From the NCBI GenBank assembly GCA_963680875.1, contig OY804578.1, positions 24,333,101 through 24,397,100 of the forward strand: a stretch of DNA of 64,000 bases, read 5' to 3'. Source of the DNA: Bathymodiolus brooksi (Eukaryota > Mollusca > Bivalvia > Mytilida > Modiolidae). Position numbers and translations under genes: made by a program. Under the pieces are notes generated by a model. It was not told where the DNA came from, searched no databases, and saw nothing but the letters and a program-made list of their open reading frames with translations. Positions 14,730 to 24,744 of this stretch are shown piece after piece (the first letter of the stretch is position 1; every line of letters begins with the position of its first letter).

Positions 14730-14939
14730 AACTTTACAATTGTAATGAATTCCAACACGAACGGGATGCCTATGTAATAATTCGCCAATAATAACTATAC
14801 GGATGCAAAAACAAATCGGCACTGAGACAAATCGACACTTAGACTAATCGGCACTCAATAATATAGACAAATCTGCACATGGCTCGCCAGATCGGCACTG
14901 ATTATAAAAAAATATTTCAAAATACAACAATACGTTGCA
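14730..14939. repeat. short repeats of acaaatcggcact
   Basis: Between about 14807 and 14900 the motif aaatcggcact and close variants recur four to five times in loose tandem. Origin unknown; nothing else recognised here. Confidence 0.5.
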
Positions 14940-15692
14940 TCACTGATGGCTGTATAGTACAAGTAAATAATTTGGAAAAAAAATTACGCCCTTGAAACAC
15001 CGTGGGTTTTGAAATTTTCCAATTACCAAAAGTTTGATTTTTTCTGAACCATCCATGTTGGACGTGGCTAGAACGGTCAACCTTTCCTTTGATTTTCTAC
15101 CTCCATGACATTTTTCACCTTTCAATTGAAGTGTTTTATTTGGCATAAGTTTGTAAAATAACCCAGTCTCATCGGCATTGAAAATATCGCAAGCCTTGTA
15201 ATTTTTCACTAAATTTAGAAGTTTATTTTTCAGCCAGTCGTCACAAATATCCGTGTCAACAACGGCACCTTCACCACTGATAGATCGGCATACGATGCCG
15301 TGACGCTCATTGAAACGAACTAACCATCCTGTGTTAGGGGTAAAGTCCCTGTCTCCAAGTCTTGTAGCGAATTCTTTCGATTTTGCCATTAAAATTGGTC
15401 CACTAATTGGGATATTTTGGTTACGCGTTTCTTTAAACCACGCGTACAAGGCGACATCCACATTTTCATGGGCGGACGATCTGTGGCGTTTCCTTGCTGG
15501 CGAAATTGTCGACTTCTCATACGATTCCACAATTTTTTCTTTCTTTTTCAAAATTGTACTTAAGGTATTTGGAAGAATGTCAAATCTTGCAGCAGCATCC
15601 TTTTTCGGCTCATTTCCCATCTCAACACATTGAATAATTTCATATTTTGTTTATAACGAAATTGCTTTTCTTTTTCGGGTCGGCCTCGCCAT
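14940..15692 (-). pseudogene. Tigger/pogo-type transposase, truncated with in-frame stop
   Basis: The natural start is at 15692 (MARPTRKRKAISL), followed by a TAA at 15651-15653 and then the same frame continuing (TKYEIIQCVEMGNEPKKDAA). An N-terminal HTH (CENP-B-like), then a Tc5-type HTH region (GPILMAKSKEFATRLG, TPNTGWLVRFNERHGI), then the start of the DDE_1 catalytic domain with the first Asp in DIFNADETGLFYKLMP and KERLTVLATSNMDGSEK. The rest of the DDE domain is gone: the frame leaves the family after about PRCFKG. Dead copy. Known function: cut-and-paste transposition into TA. Confidence 0.88.
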
Positions 15693-16040
15693 ACTTGTGT
15701 GACCATAATATCAAATACTACATGTTTATTTGATTAGATTTTATTGCAATAAAAACAGTTCACCTTCTTTAATTAGACATATTGTCTATATTTGATAAGC
15801 TTGGGACACACTTACCTTTAGGGTATTTTAAATTCGCTGTAGCCGTCAATCAATGCATATTAATCATTGATCACCGGGACTCAAACATACTTCATTGTAT
15901 CATAAAATTCGTTAAAAGCGAATTCGCTATAACAACACAAATTATCATGTGTTTTTAATGATTTTGACCGGGGATTCACAAAAAGTTCGCTATATGCGTA
16001 AATTCGTTATATGCGTGTTCGCTATAATCGAGTTTTACTG
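14940..16040 (-). mobile_element. half of a Tigger-like DNA transposon
   Basis: Includes the transposase fragment and a terminal region in which gttcgctataa-type and ttcgttatatgcg-type motifs are repeated. The end reads (on the minus strand) CAGTAAAACTCGATTATAGC and is followed by TA at 16041-16042, as expected for a pogo/Tigger terminus. No matching terminus is seen on the other side, so the left half is deleted. Confidence 0.75.
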
Positions 16041-16042
16041 TA

Positions 16043-17085
16043 TATATAATCAACACACACACGGCATGTTTTTGGAATAGCCTTCTTCAAATACGCTTGA
16101 AAGTAAAAAGAATTAAAAGCCAAATCATTTATAGGTCGTAGGGAGCAAGGAAACCGAAGTTCCAAAATCGTCTAATGTCACGTATACTTAATGGTGGAGA
16201 ACCTTAGTTTTATTTACGCTATTTGTGTTTGTTTACGTATAATGGTTTCCAATGCATATTGTCTCGTATGTTTGTTCTGTGTTTCTTCATCTTGTTGCCA
16301 GATTCTCTGGAATGTCCTTTTTTGATTGCCCCTTCGGTATTCTCTAACGATTATTTATATTACTTAGGGGCTGTAACGTTCAATAGCAAATATATCTAAT
16401 AAACCATGTTAGTTCCGACACGCTAACTATTGAGCGGATGATTCCTTCGCGTACTGCTAATACCAATAGAGCCAATCACAGGACACGAACATCAGGCAGT
16501 AGGAGAAGGAGACAAATTGTCAAGTAGGTTAATTCAGATTATCTCCCATGTGGATATAGTGCAAAAAGATAAAGAGAATTAGATCATTAAGTGAAGCTGT
16601 TTGACATTCTGGTGTAAATCATGCAGAATGCTCAACGCTCTTTTTGATATTGTAATGCTCACTAAAATGTGAACAATATTAGAAAAGTGATAAATCCAGA
16701 ATGAGAAGAAACCTACATATTTAAAATTCATCCATGGAAATCACAGGGATATTGAAATAGTACCCATTTCTCAGATGTTGGATACAATTCAGTAGAAACA
16801 GAAGTTTGCTGGTTGTGTTGGAAATTATTTTATAACCTAAAATAATTGCAAATTAAAGCATTTTGTAACAACATTAATCTGGCAAAGCTATAATGAATAG
16901 CATGTACATCTACTTAGAACTGCATCCTAATAAATAATGCTTTTTGAATTAGATTAACCATCTAAATATCTGGAAATAGGACAATTTATCTCAAATTTAT
17001 AGAAATGATGTTTGATTACTACTCTATCATTTACTGTTACAATAATTTTATATACGGGAAATGTAGAAAACTGTTTAGATGGGAT
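16043..17085. other. no gene seen; one dispersed-repeat fragment
   Basis: 16200-16345 resembles the flank of the 58-bp array (tttatttacg-tatttgtgtttgttt, then ...cttgttgccag) and leads into a fragment of the dispersed family containing tgattgccccttcggtattc. The remainder is AT-rich without recognisable content. Confidence 0.45.
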
Positions 17086-17089
17086 ACTA

Positions 17090-17785
17090 ATATAATTTTG
17101 TTACAACACAGTTTAAGCATACTTTGTAATATTTTAGAACACACTGTCACAATAAGGTTTAAACATACATTGCAATATGTTAAAACACACTGTCACAATA
17201 AGGTTTAAACATACATTGTAATATCTTAAAACACAATGTCACAACAAGGTTTAGACATACATTGTAATATTCTAAAACATACTGTCACAGCAAAGTGTAG
17301 ACATACATTGTAATATTTTAACACGCACTGTCACAACAAGGTCTAGATATACATTGTAATATTTTAAAACATACTGTCACAATAAGTTTTAGACGTACAT
17401 TGTAATATTTTTAAACACACTGTAATAATAAAATTTAGACATGCATTGTAATATTTTAAAACACACTGTCACAACAAGGTTTAGACATACATTGTAATGT
17501 GTTATGCTCATTGTAATTAGAGCATCTAGACATACATTGTAATATTTTAAAACAGTCACAACCAGGTTTGACATATACTGTAATATTTTAAAGCACACTG
17601 TCACAATAAGGTTTAGACATACATTGCTATATTCTAAAATGCACTGTCACAACAAGGTTTAGACATGCATTGTAATATTTTAAAACACACTGTCACAACA
17701 AGGTTTACACATACATTGTAATATCTTTAAACACACTGTCACAACAAGGTTTAGATATACATTGTAGTATTTCAAAACACATATA
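17090..17785. repeat. 46-bp minisatellite, about 14 units
   Basis: Units contain tagacatacattgtaatatt, then ttaaaacacactgtcacaac and aaggtt. Moderately diverged, with a shortened unit near 17550. Ends about 95 bases before the TIMM21-like exon, so it would lie in the upstream intron. Confidence 0.93.
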
Positions 17786-17880
17786 TTTTTAAACAATCTT
17801 GAGATATACACTAGTATTTTATTGATTGTTTTATTATTTTTATAAACCAAATTTTTTTTATTTTTTTTTTATCAATTTAG

Positions 17881-17980
17881 CTCTCACAATTTCCTGGTTG
17901 ATGGTGTGAAGCATATGAGAATACAGTTTTATATAAATGGTCCTTGCCGAAATGATACAGTCCATGTAGAAATTTATGAG
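17881..17980 (+). CDS. TIMM21: internal exon, probably of TIMM21 (mitochondrial import protein Tim21)
   Basis: A 100-bp exon with a strong polypyrimidine tract and tttag acceptor ending at 17880, and a GAG|GTAAAA donor at 17981. After one base of a split codon it reads 33 codons without a stop, including SHNFLVDGVKHMRIQFYING and TVHVEIYE. In the Tim21 family the core has the same order: aromatic-x-x-DG-x-KH, then a FYI-G strand, then TV-x-x-EV at an exon end. Tim21 is an inner-membrane component of the TIM23 translocase, linking it to the TOM complex and respiratory chain. The flanking exons were not found in the window. The assignment rests on this one exon, read from memory of the family. 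Confidence 0.55.
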
Positions 17981-18552
17981 GTAAAAACTCATTTTATATT
18001 CCTTGTGAAGCCAGAATAACCTCTTATTCTATTTGAGTGCCATTGAAAAAAACCCATAACAAATTAACCCATTAGATATAGAAGAGGTGTACTTTCTTTT
18101 GTTTTTGTTGTTTTTGGATAAGATAAAAAAGAGAATCCATGTTTTGTTGATATTTGTGGAATTTTTTTTTACAATTATTGTCTAACAAATTTCTCTTTTA
18201 ATAATCAATGAGGTAGATCTAAAAAAATTTAATTCATATAACTTAAGCGATGTAAATAATTTAATGCCATTTTTAGATGACTAAATTTGACTCCTTTTTC
18301 AAAAAGGGAATCCAAATTTAGAAATGAATTGGATTAAAATTTGTATATAAGTAAACATGTTCTACCATATTGTCCTGGACAAGTGAATATTTTGTAATAT
18401 TACATCAGCCAAAGTGATAAGCTAGTGCCATTTCAGATGTAAGATTCATATCGTCGCCATGGTCATTGGGATACAGAGTATATCCCATGTCAGGTTAGCA
18501 AATGAATATACAGGAATACATCATATATTTCATTCCAATAGAATATAAGGTA
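17981..18552 (+). other. probable intron sequence, nothing recognised
   Basis: AT-rich sequence after the putative TIMM21 exon. No next exon could be identified. Confidence 0.4.
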
Positions 18553-18553
18553 G

Positions 18554-18720
18554 AGGATGTGGTCGAGTGGTCTAGGGCGCTGGACGTAAGGCTAAGCGAA
18601 TGGTGCTGCAGTGTATCAATGGTGTGGGTTCAAATCCCGTCGAGGGAAGAACAAAAATTTGACAGCTCTAAAATCTAATTCTAACACTGTTTGGTTTAAT
18701 TTTCAGACGTATATATATAT
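18554..18720 (+). mobile_element. tRNA-derived SINE (class II tRNA-like head)
   Basis: Head with RNA polymerase III promoter boxes: A box ggtcgagtggtc (from 18561) and B box gggttcaaatcccg (18626-18639), separated by a long variable region as in tRNA-Leu/Ser. The 5' and 3' ends do not pair into a proper acceptor stem, and an unrelated AT-rich body follows, which fits a SINE rather than a tRNA gene. Confidence 0.7.
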
Positions 18721-18721
18721 G

Positions 18722-19142
18722 TGTGTGGAGGTTTAGCACTGCAGTAGGGGACATGACTCTTTATGTGGAGAAATAAGTTACAACTCTGTATGTGTAAGGA
18801 TAATACCACAGTAGGGGGAATAACTCTTTATGTGGAGGTTTAACACTGCAATATGGGGCATAGCTATTTATGTGGGGATAACACTGCCGTAGGGGACATA
18901 ACCCTGTGTGTGGAGGTTTAACACTGCAGTAGGGGACATAACTCTTTATGTGTAAGAATAAGTTACAACTCTGTATGTGCAAGGATAATACTACAGTAGG
19001 GGGAATAACTCTTTATGTGGAGGTTTAACACTGCAGTATGTGACATAACTATTGATGTGGGGATAACACTGCAGTAGGGAACATAACCCTGTATGTGGAG
19101 GAATAACACTGTAGTAGGGGCATAACTCTTTATATGGAGGAT
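18722..19142. repeat. irregular 40-bp minisatellite
   Basis: Repeats of tatgtggaggtttaacactg and cagtaggggacataactctt, with some units expanded by aaataagttacaactctgta. The compound unit (near 18765-18830) recurs near 18950-19020, so there is a longer period as well. Confidence 0.9.
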
Positions 19143-19143
19143 A

Positions 19144-19165
19144 AAGGGGGGGTGGGGGGGGGGGT
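19144..19165 (+). repeat. G-run, potential G-quadruplex
   Basis: 22 bases that are all G except one T, directly after the 40-bp array. Confidence 0.85.
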
Positions 19166-19552
19166 CATCACTCTGTATTTGGACATATACCTGTGCAGAA
19201 AGAGAAATACTATATAATACGTATCAAGAAATGGTTATTTGGAAATCGATTGTTACACTTATATACAGAGAGTTACATGCCCTTGGCAGGAAAATAGATA
19301 TATTTAAACTTATATACAGATATTTGCTTGCCTTTGGCAGGGAAATATACACTAAAACCCTGTTCAGGAAGTAAGTTTTCTTACTGCTCTAAAAAAAAAC
19401 CACTGTTTTAGGATGTTATGTAAAATAAATTTGATTGTGGAAATTTGAAACTCATCAAGATAGGAAAATAACTAGTAAAAATTTAATAAAATCTATTGTT
19501 CTAATAAAAATGTAGATAGATAGGTAGGTAGGTATATGTCTTTGTAAATAAC

Positions 19553-19612
19553 GGGTTAGGTTTATGGTGTTTAATGCCACATTCAACAATATTACAGTAA
19601 TATCATGGCAGT
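19553..19612 (-). mobile_element. SINE tail fragment
   Basis: ggtttatggtgtttaatgcc, then acattcaacaatattacagt and atatcatggc, is the complement of the molluscan SINE 3' end (catgatat...gaaatattgttgaatgtggcgttaaac type). Confidence 0.5.
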
Positions 19613-19644
19613 TTGTACATAAAGGAGATATCATAACTGTTAAT

Positions 19645-20395
19645 TATAACTGGAAAACATTGGAAAATATGGAAGAAACCCAAGTTGAATGGTGAAAAGA
19701 TTTGGAAAATACAGAAGAAAATTGTGCACAGATATGAAAAATATGGAAGAAAATAGTGAAATGATTCGGAAAATATGGAAGAAAGGCAAGTCGAATAATG
19801 AAAAGATATGGGAAATATGGAAGAATAGTAAGTTGAATAGTGAAATGATATGGAAAATATGGAAGAAAAGTAAATTGAAAAGTGAACAGATATGAAAAAT
19901 ATGGAAGAAAAGTAAGTTGAAAAGTGAAAAGATTTTGAAAATAGAAAAGAAAATTGGGAAAAGATATGAAAAATATGGAAGAAAAGTAGATTGAATAGTG
20001 AAATGATATGGAAAATATGGAAGAAAGCAAAGTTGAATAGTGAAAAGATTTGGAAAATACAGAAGAAACCCAAGTTGAATTGTGAAATGATATGGAAAAT
20101 ATGGAAGAAAGGTAAGTTGAAATGTGAAATGATATGGAAAATATGGAAGAAAGGCAAGTCGAATAGTGAAAAGATTTGGAAAATACAGAAGAAAATTGTG
20201 AAAAAATATGAAAAATATGGAAGAAAAGTAGGTTGAAGAGTGAAATGATAAGGAAAATATGGAAGAAAAGTAAGTCGAATAGTGAAATGATATGGAAAAT
20301 ATGGAAGAAAGGCAAGTTGAAATGTGAAATGATATGGAAAATATGGAAGAAAGATAAGTTGAATAGTGAAATGATATGGAAAATATGGAAGATTA
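19645..20395. repeat. 42-bp minisatellite, about 18 units
   Basis: Units contain agttgaatagtgaaatgata, then tggaaaatatggaagaaa. A block spanning several units near 19680-19800 (ending in gtcgaat) recurs near 20040-20280. Because 42 is a multiple of three, both strands show long open frames (up to 281 codons) that are repeat translations. Confidence 0.94.
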
Positions 20396-20426
20396 CTGTG
20401 TTAGTCATAATTACACCCAAAGAGAT

Positions 20427-20700
20427 ATCCTCCTCCTCCTCCTCCTCCTTCTCCAAGTTGTACGTGTTCATTAACTTTTTCATTAACATTTGTTCGCTTA
20501 TCTCTCCGTTTGTTTTATGTTTTCCTTGTTTTTTTTCTGTTTCTAATTTCTACTTCACGTCACAATACCACCAATTTCCTCTCTCTCACCCAGCAGCAGC
20601 AGCAGCATTTTCCTCACACACTCAGCAGCAGCAGCCATATACCCCAGAGCAGCAGCCATATATCCCAGCAGCAGCAGCAACAGCAGCCCCGGCCGCTGTT
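20427..20700. repeat. (TCC)n and (CAG)n trinucleotide tracts
   Basis: A cct repeat at 20427-20450 and interrupted cag/gca runs at 20590-20690. One plus-strand frame reads Gln/Ser-rich through the second tract, but no gene structure surrounds it. Confidence 0.85.
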
Positions 20701-21109
20701 GAAATTCCATCCAAGACACGTTACAAACAAAAACAAAACAAAACACATTATGAAAATACCACACATTAACATTATCTATGGAAAAGCTACATTAAGTCAA
20801 CAAAATAGTGATTAAGATGTTGAATAAACACGAAAATTAGAGGAAGGAATCAAGAAACGTCGCTATAGATAGAAAGTTCACGAAAAATATAGCAAAACCG
20901 AGCAATTAATGAATAAAACGTTAAAAGATCTCTGAAAATATAACAAAAATAGGCTCCCTGGACATGTAAGGGTTAAATAAGTAATTCATTAATATATACA
21001 GGTCACATTACAAGTATTTCAACCGAAAACACCGTAGGTGAAAACAATTATTGAAATATTATATCTGAAAATAAAAGGGGTAGATAACCAGGACTAGACA
21101 ATGATAGAC
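20701..21109. other. no gene or named repeat seen
   Basis: AT-rich sequence with nothing recognisable. Confidence 0.4.
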
Positions 21110-21410
21110 GCGACGTCATAGAGAGCACACAAAGGGGCACTTCCGGTGAAAAGGTCCCACTAGGGCGGACATTATGCAACTTCTGGTTGCGCATGTGCAC
21201 ACCCAAGGGGTCAAGTGACCTTTGGTCGCTTCCGGTAGCAATGGTACTTGTACTACTTTATTACATTTTGTACTACTGCTCTAGTAAGAAAAAAACGCGG
21301 GGGGAAACCGGGCATGCGCAGAACATACTTCCGGTCACTTCCGGTCAGAGCCTCTTCCAATCACGTGACTTCCGGTCACGTCACTTCCAGTAGCACCACC
21401 TCGCACCACC
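21110..21410. promoter_or_regulatory. GC-richer cluster of ETS, NRF-1-like, E-box and CRE-like motifs
   Basis: ACTTCCGGT (ETS site) or CTTCCGGT occurs at 21139, 21229, 21327, 21337 and 21368. NRF-1-like palindromes are tgcgcatgtgca (21188-21199) and gcatgcgca (21312-21320). CACGTG is at 21362, followed by a CACGTCAC CRE-like site. This combination is typical of TATA-less housekeeping promoters. No transcript start or gene could be tied to it, and similar ACTTCCGGT-rich stretches can also be simple repeats. Confidence 0.4.
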
Positions 21411-21439
21411 TCCACAAATACTAATTGAGCTGTACCCAT

Positions 21440-21580
21440 ATACTACTAATATTTATGTGTAGTGTTTTGTAGATTATTGGTTGTCTACTTTCTTTTGGTA
21501 ATTGCATTGTCTGTCCTTCTTCGATTTGTGATCTCTGGTTGGCCCTTTGATATCTTCAAACTTTTAAATCGGAAGGAATC
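21440..21580 (+). repeat. dispersed repeat, 'ttcgattt...gatatcttcaaac' family
   Basis: Carries gtgttttgtagattattggt, then a pyrimidine-rich stretch, attgcattgtctgtccttc, ttcgatttgtgatctctgg and ctttgatatcttcaaac. The same order is found near 22600-22695, 22895-23000, 29285-29345, 32150-32300, 43445-43640 and, inverted, 44755-44880. Probably a mobile element end or terminal repeat; not classified. Confidence 0.65.
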
Positions 21581-21724
21581 TTGATGATACCGACATACAT
21601 CTGTACAAAAATAGTGGACATAGTGAACGAGACGACTAGGAGTGACTTCATTTTGAATTGTCAACACCAACCACATGAACGTCCACCATAGTAACGAGAC
21701 CTTACTTTTATCAATAATTACAAA

Positions 21725-21990
21725 TATCAATAATTAATATATCTAATAAACCACGTCAGTGCAGAAACACCATCGGAACAGTTCCATAATCCAATAGCAA
21801 AATCGTAGAAAGAGACAAAATCGACCTAACACACAAATACATGACCATTCCCTTTCCTGGCTTGGTACAGACACTTCAATATAAAGGAGGACAAACAATG
21901 CAGTAGCCAAAGAAAAAAGAGGAAAAGACAAACAATGGCCAACAAAACACTTAACAGAAACTCACGAAGATTGAGCAACAGTAACCACAC
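21725..21990 (-). repeat. dispersed repeat, inverted copy with 'cctggcttggtacag' segment
   Basis: Contains ttcctggcttggtacagaca and, further on, caatggcc and pieces matching 44870-45000 on the same strand. The cttggYacag segment also occurs near 29388, 30690, 43092 (opposite strand) and 44960. Confidence 0.55.
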
Positions 21991-22599
21991 TGGTTCTGAT
22001 TGACTGAAACTACCAGTCCAAATGATATATAATGTACTACAAGTGGTATTTTTGAGGTATTATACAAAGATTCCTCATTTAAACCTGATCCAGCGAAAAT
22101 AATGGCCATCAATCGAAATCCTTGTTTCCGATTTGCTTGCTGAAATTGAAAAAAATATGTTCTGCTTAGAAACTACAAATCCAAATTATTTTTAGCTAAG
22201 CACAAATGGTGTTTGTAAGTTCCTCTATAAAGTTTCCTTATTTCATTTTAATTTGTCCAGAACATGGCCGTTATGGGTAATTTTGTTTCTGAGTAGTTGA
22301 AACAAACCTGAAATTATATTTCCAAAATTTAGATCTGTCTCATTTAAACGTGCACTATTTTTCTTAAATGGAAATTAACTTGTGCATTTATCGTTAGATT
22401 TAAAAGATACATTTTGATTTCCTGTCTGTCTGTCTTTCATGAATACATGTATAAATACTTGTGGTTTCTTCGAGAACGTTTTTGCAAATGATTCTAGTTT
22501 TATTATATGAATTTCTATTTTGCAATACACTAAATGAAGAATCAATATTAAATCTCTATTAAATGTGCAAGATGTCATAACGAATAGTTTCGAACGGTA
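21991..22599. other. no gene; degenerate dispersed-repeat material
   Basis: Phrases such as cctgatccagcgaaaataat, ggccatcaatcgaaatcctt and gtttccgatttgcttg resemble the 'ggccgccac...ttcttgtttctgattgg' repeat at 50-51 kb. Nothing coding recognised. Confidence 0.4.
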
Positions 22600-23000
22600 C
22601 AGTACCTTTTCTTTTGGCCATTATATTGAATGTCCTTCGATTTACGACCTCTAATTAACCCTTTGGTATCGCAAACTTTTCTTGAACTATAAATAAAAGT
22701 CATTTGAACTTGTAGCTTCTGTGAAGAAAATGTAATATAATTTTCAGCCAATCAGGAGCAAGAATTGGCATTTTGAGCCATGATTTTTTCCGGATAGATT
22801 AAACGAGGAATGTTTGTAGATGATCTCAAATACCACTTGTAATAAGTTATAATCATTTGAACTGGTAGCTATATTTTCAGCTAATTAGAACCAGTGGGTC
22901 GTATTGCTCAATATTTAGTTTTCTGTTTAGTGTTTTTGTCTACCAATATTTCTTCTTGCCACCATTGTATTATCTTCAAACTTTTCTTATTCTATACCCT
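22600..23000 (+). repeat. two fragments of the 'ttcgattt...cttcaaac' dispersed family
   Basis: At 22600-22695 (ggccattatattgaatgtcc, ttcgatttacgacctctaat, tttggtatcgcaaac) and 22895-23000 (tttagttttctgtttagtg, ccattgtattatcttcaaac). Confidence 0.6.
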
Positions 23001-23060
23001 GGTCTTTCTGTCGGAGGATATTAAAGTCAGGAACATATACAATCCACATATGTGGGGAAC

Positions 23061-23345
23061 TGCATCGGTGGTGTAATGGTTAGCGTGCTCGCCTCGAGTG
23101 CGGTAGATCGTGGATTAGAACACGGGTTGCGTCAAAGCAAAGGATATTAAATATTTAATGCTAAGCACGCAGCATTAAGCAGTAAGAGCTAAGACTGGAT
23201 GGCTCGGAATCATGATACTATGTCCGACTGAAACCACACATCTACCAACGGACTGTAGTTTCAGTGAGCTAGCGCCATGAAGATTCAACTCATGGTGTTT
23301 GTTTTCCAATACAAAGCGGACATCATCTCATCGAGTGTCTTTGTA
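23061..23345 (+). mobile_element. tRNA-derived SINE, copy 1
   Basis: A box region ggtggtgtaatggttagcgt and a decayed B box (gtggattagaaca) make the tRNA-like head. The body contains gctaagcacg, gtccgactgaaacc and acaaagcggacatcatctca. A second copy in reverse orientation near 44290 has a better B box (ggttcgagcccc), which identifies the family. Confidence 0.75.
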
Positions 23346-23453
23346 AATTTGAAATTAAGATTTCTATAAGTTTCATGTTTTTACTTATCTTTGTTTTCTG
23401 TTTTAAGATCAGATGGTTGAAGGTTTTATTCTTGTTGATGGTTTGCAAACCCA

Positions 23454-23466
23454 GTTGCCAAGCAAC
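23454..23466 (+). promoter_or_regulatory. RFX-type X-box (gttgccaagcaac)
   Basis: A full palindromic match to the RFX consensus GTNRCC-N-RGYAAC. Located 54 bases upstream of the small ORF at 23520. No ciliary gene could be identified next to it. Confidence 0.4.
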
Positions 23467-23519
23467 TGTATTAAAATTTAAACCGAAAGAAACAGATTAT
23501 TCACCGGATTGCTTTGAAA

Positions 23520-23684
23520 ATGGGATCAGTCATTTGCTTTGATAATTTCCCCCAGTCTGCAGCCAGTACATTGAATGTTACGAGCTCTGCTAATTTTCTT
23601 GCTGCACTATGGCGTAAAATTAACAGCGAGGCTGATATAGCCGTTAAATCTCGACATAAAAGACAGACGAGATTATTCCGATAA
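23520..23684 (+). CDS. small ORF, 54 aa, unknown
   Basis: The ATG has a good context (purine at -3, G at +4). The translation begins MGSVICFDNFPQSAASTLN and ends in a basic stretch (SRHKRQTRLFR) before TAA. The local base composition is less AT-skewed than the surroundings. No family is recognised and chance cannot be excluded. Confidence 0.25.
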   Translation: MGSVICFDNFPQSAASTLNVTSSANFLAALWRKINSEADIAVKSRHKRQTRLFR

Positions 23685-24104
23685 GACGAGAAATCAGGGC
23701 AATGCCATACGAAACAAACTTATTACGTTTGCTCGGGCAGTTCGAAAACTGACAAATCATTTTGTAAGTTCTCAGTATCATTCTACACACCACACATTAT
23801 AAGACATGTATACATATGGGTAGATTGTTATGGAATTGTTCCATTGTATTATTGGGTAAACACTTTCGTAAAGTAGAAAACCTATCAAAGGTAAAATAGT
23901 AAAATAAATGTATTGTTTTGGTTCTTTCGTAAATAATAAAGTTATTTTTTTTTTTTTTTGTCTTGACCATATAGATCTATTTAATAGATTATAGTTTGGT
24001 AGTGAATTATAGGTTTGGTGGAGAGTCACACAAGCGTTCTATACAAATGAAATAAGGAGGCTTTCGCGCCCATATCCTATCTGAGTTCACACCTCCATAT
24101 CCTA

Positions 24105-24325
24105 TCTGAGTTCACACCTGTTAAGCACGCATTATTAAAGAGTAAGAAGAGAGACTGACACAGAATAATAATAAAGTGTTCTATGGGAGCTAGCACTATA
24201 CAAATCAAACTAAGCGTGTTAGTCTAGTACAAAGCGGTCGTCATCTTATTGAAATGTAATTTGTTTCCGCCATGGCATAGCTGAAAATTGCTCACTTGGC
24301 GATAAACAACACACACTCACTCACT
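24105..24325 (+). mobile_element. 5'-truncated SINE copy with CACTCACTCAC tail
   Basis: Lacks the tRNA head. The body has tgttaagcacgcattattaa, gtacaaagcggtcgtcatct, gccatggcatagctgaaaat and tgctcacttggcgataaaca, then acacactcactcac. Same family as the copies at 23061 and 44290. Confidence 0.7.
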
Positions 24326-24744
24326 ACGGAGAATGTCTTCAAGCGTAATAACATTAGATAGGCGAAGGGGAATAAATCTCTGTATTCAAAATATAAATTA
24401 TATGACCCTTGTAGGGAGTTCGTGCCAATATGAACACGTATGACATCATCGAAGCAATTCACACAGGTGGAAATCGAGAGCACCGAGGACCAGCTTACTT
24501 GTGTTGGCACAGAATTTATCTATTACTGTAAGTTGTTCATTTATTTTGGAGAATAATCATAATATTGCACGAAGTTTTTATGAGAAAAATACCGAAACAA
24601 TACTTCAAATAAGTGATCATAATTTGGAAGCTGAAATGGGTCGTTGTAAGAATGTTTCCAGAGATGAAGAATTTTGAAAATTGTATAATCATGAGGCGAT
24701 TGTCACCCGTTCTTTGTTTGAAAAATTAATTATCAAGCAAAAAA
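24326..24744. other. no gene or repeat recognised
   Basis: AT-rich sequence between the SINE and the 42-bp array. Confidence 0.4.

Noticed and set aside
18554..18650. Functional tRNA-Leu/Ser gene
   Set aside because: A and B boxes are good but the acceptor ends do not pair, and a SINE body follows.
19603..20489. 184- and 281-codon minus-strand frames rich in Phe, His, Ile and Ser
   Set aside because: Translation of the 42-bp array; the periodicity is that of the DNA unit, and several frames are equally open.
20233..20815. Gln/Ser-rich ORFs across the CAG tract
   Set aside because: They start in the 42-bp array and run through trinucleotide repeats; no splice or start context.
23061..23135. 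Functional tRNA gene
   Set aside because: The B box is mutated (gtggattagaaca) and the SINE body shared with other copies follows.
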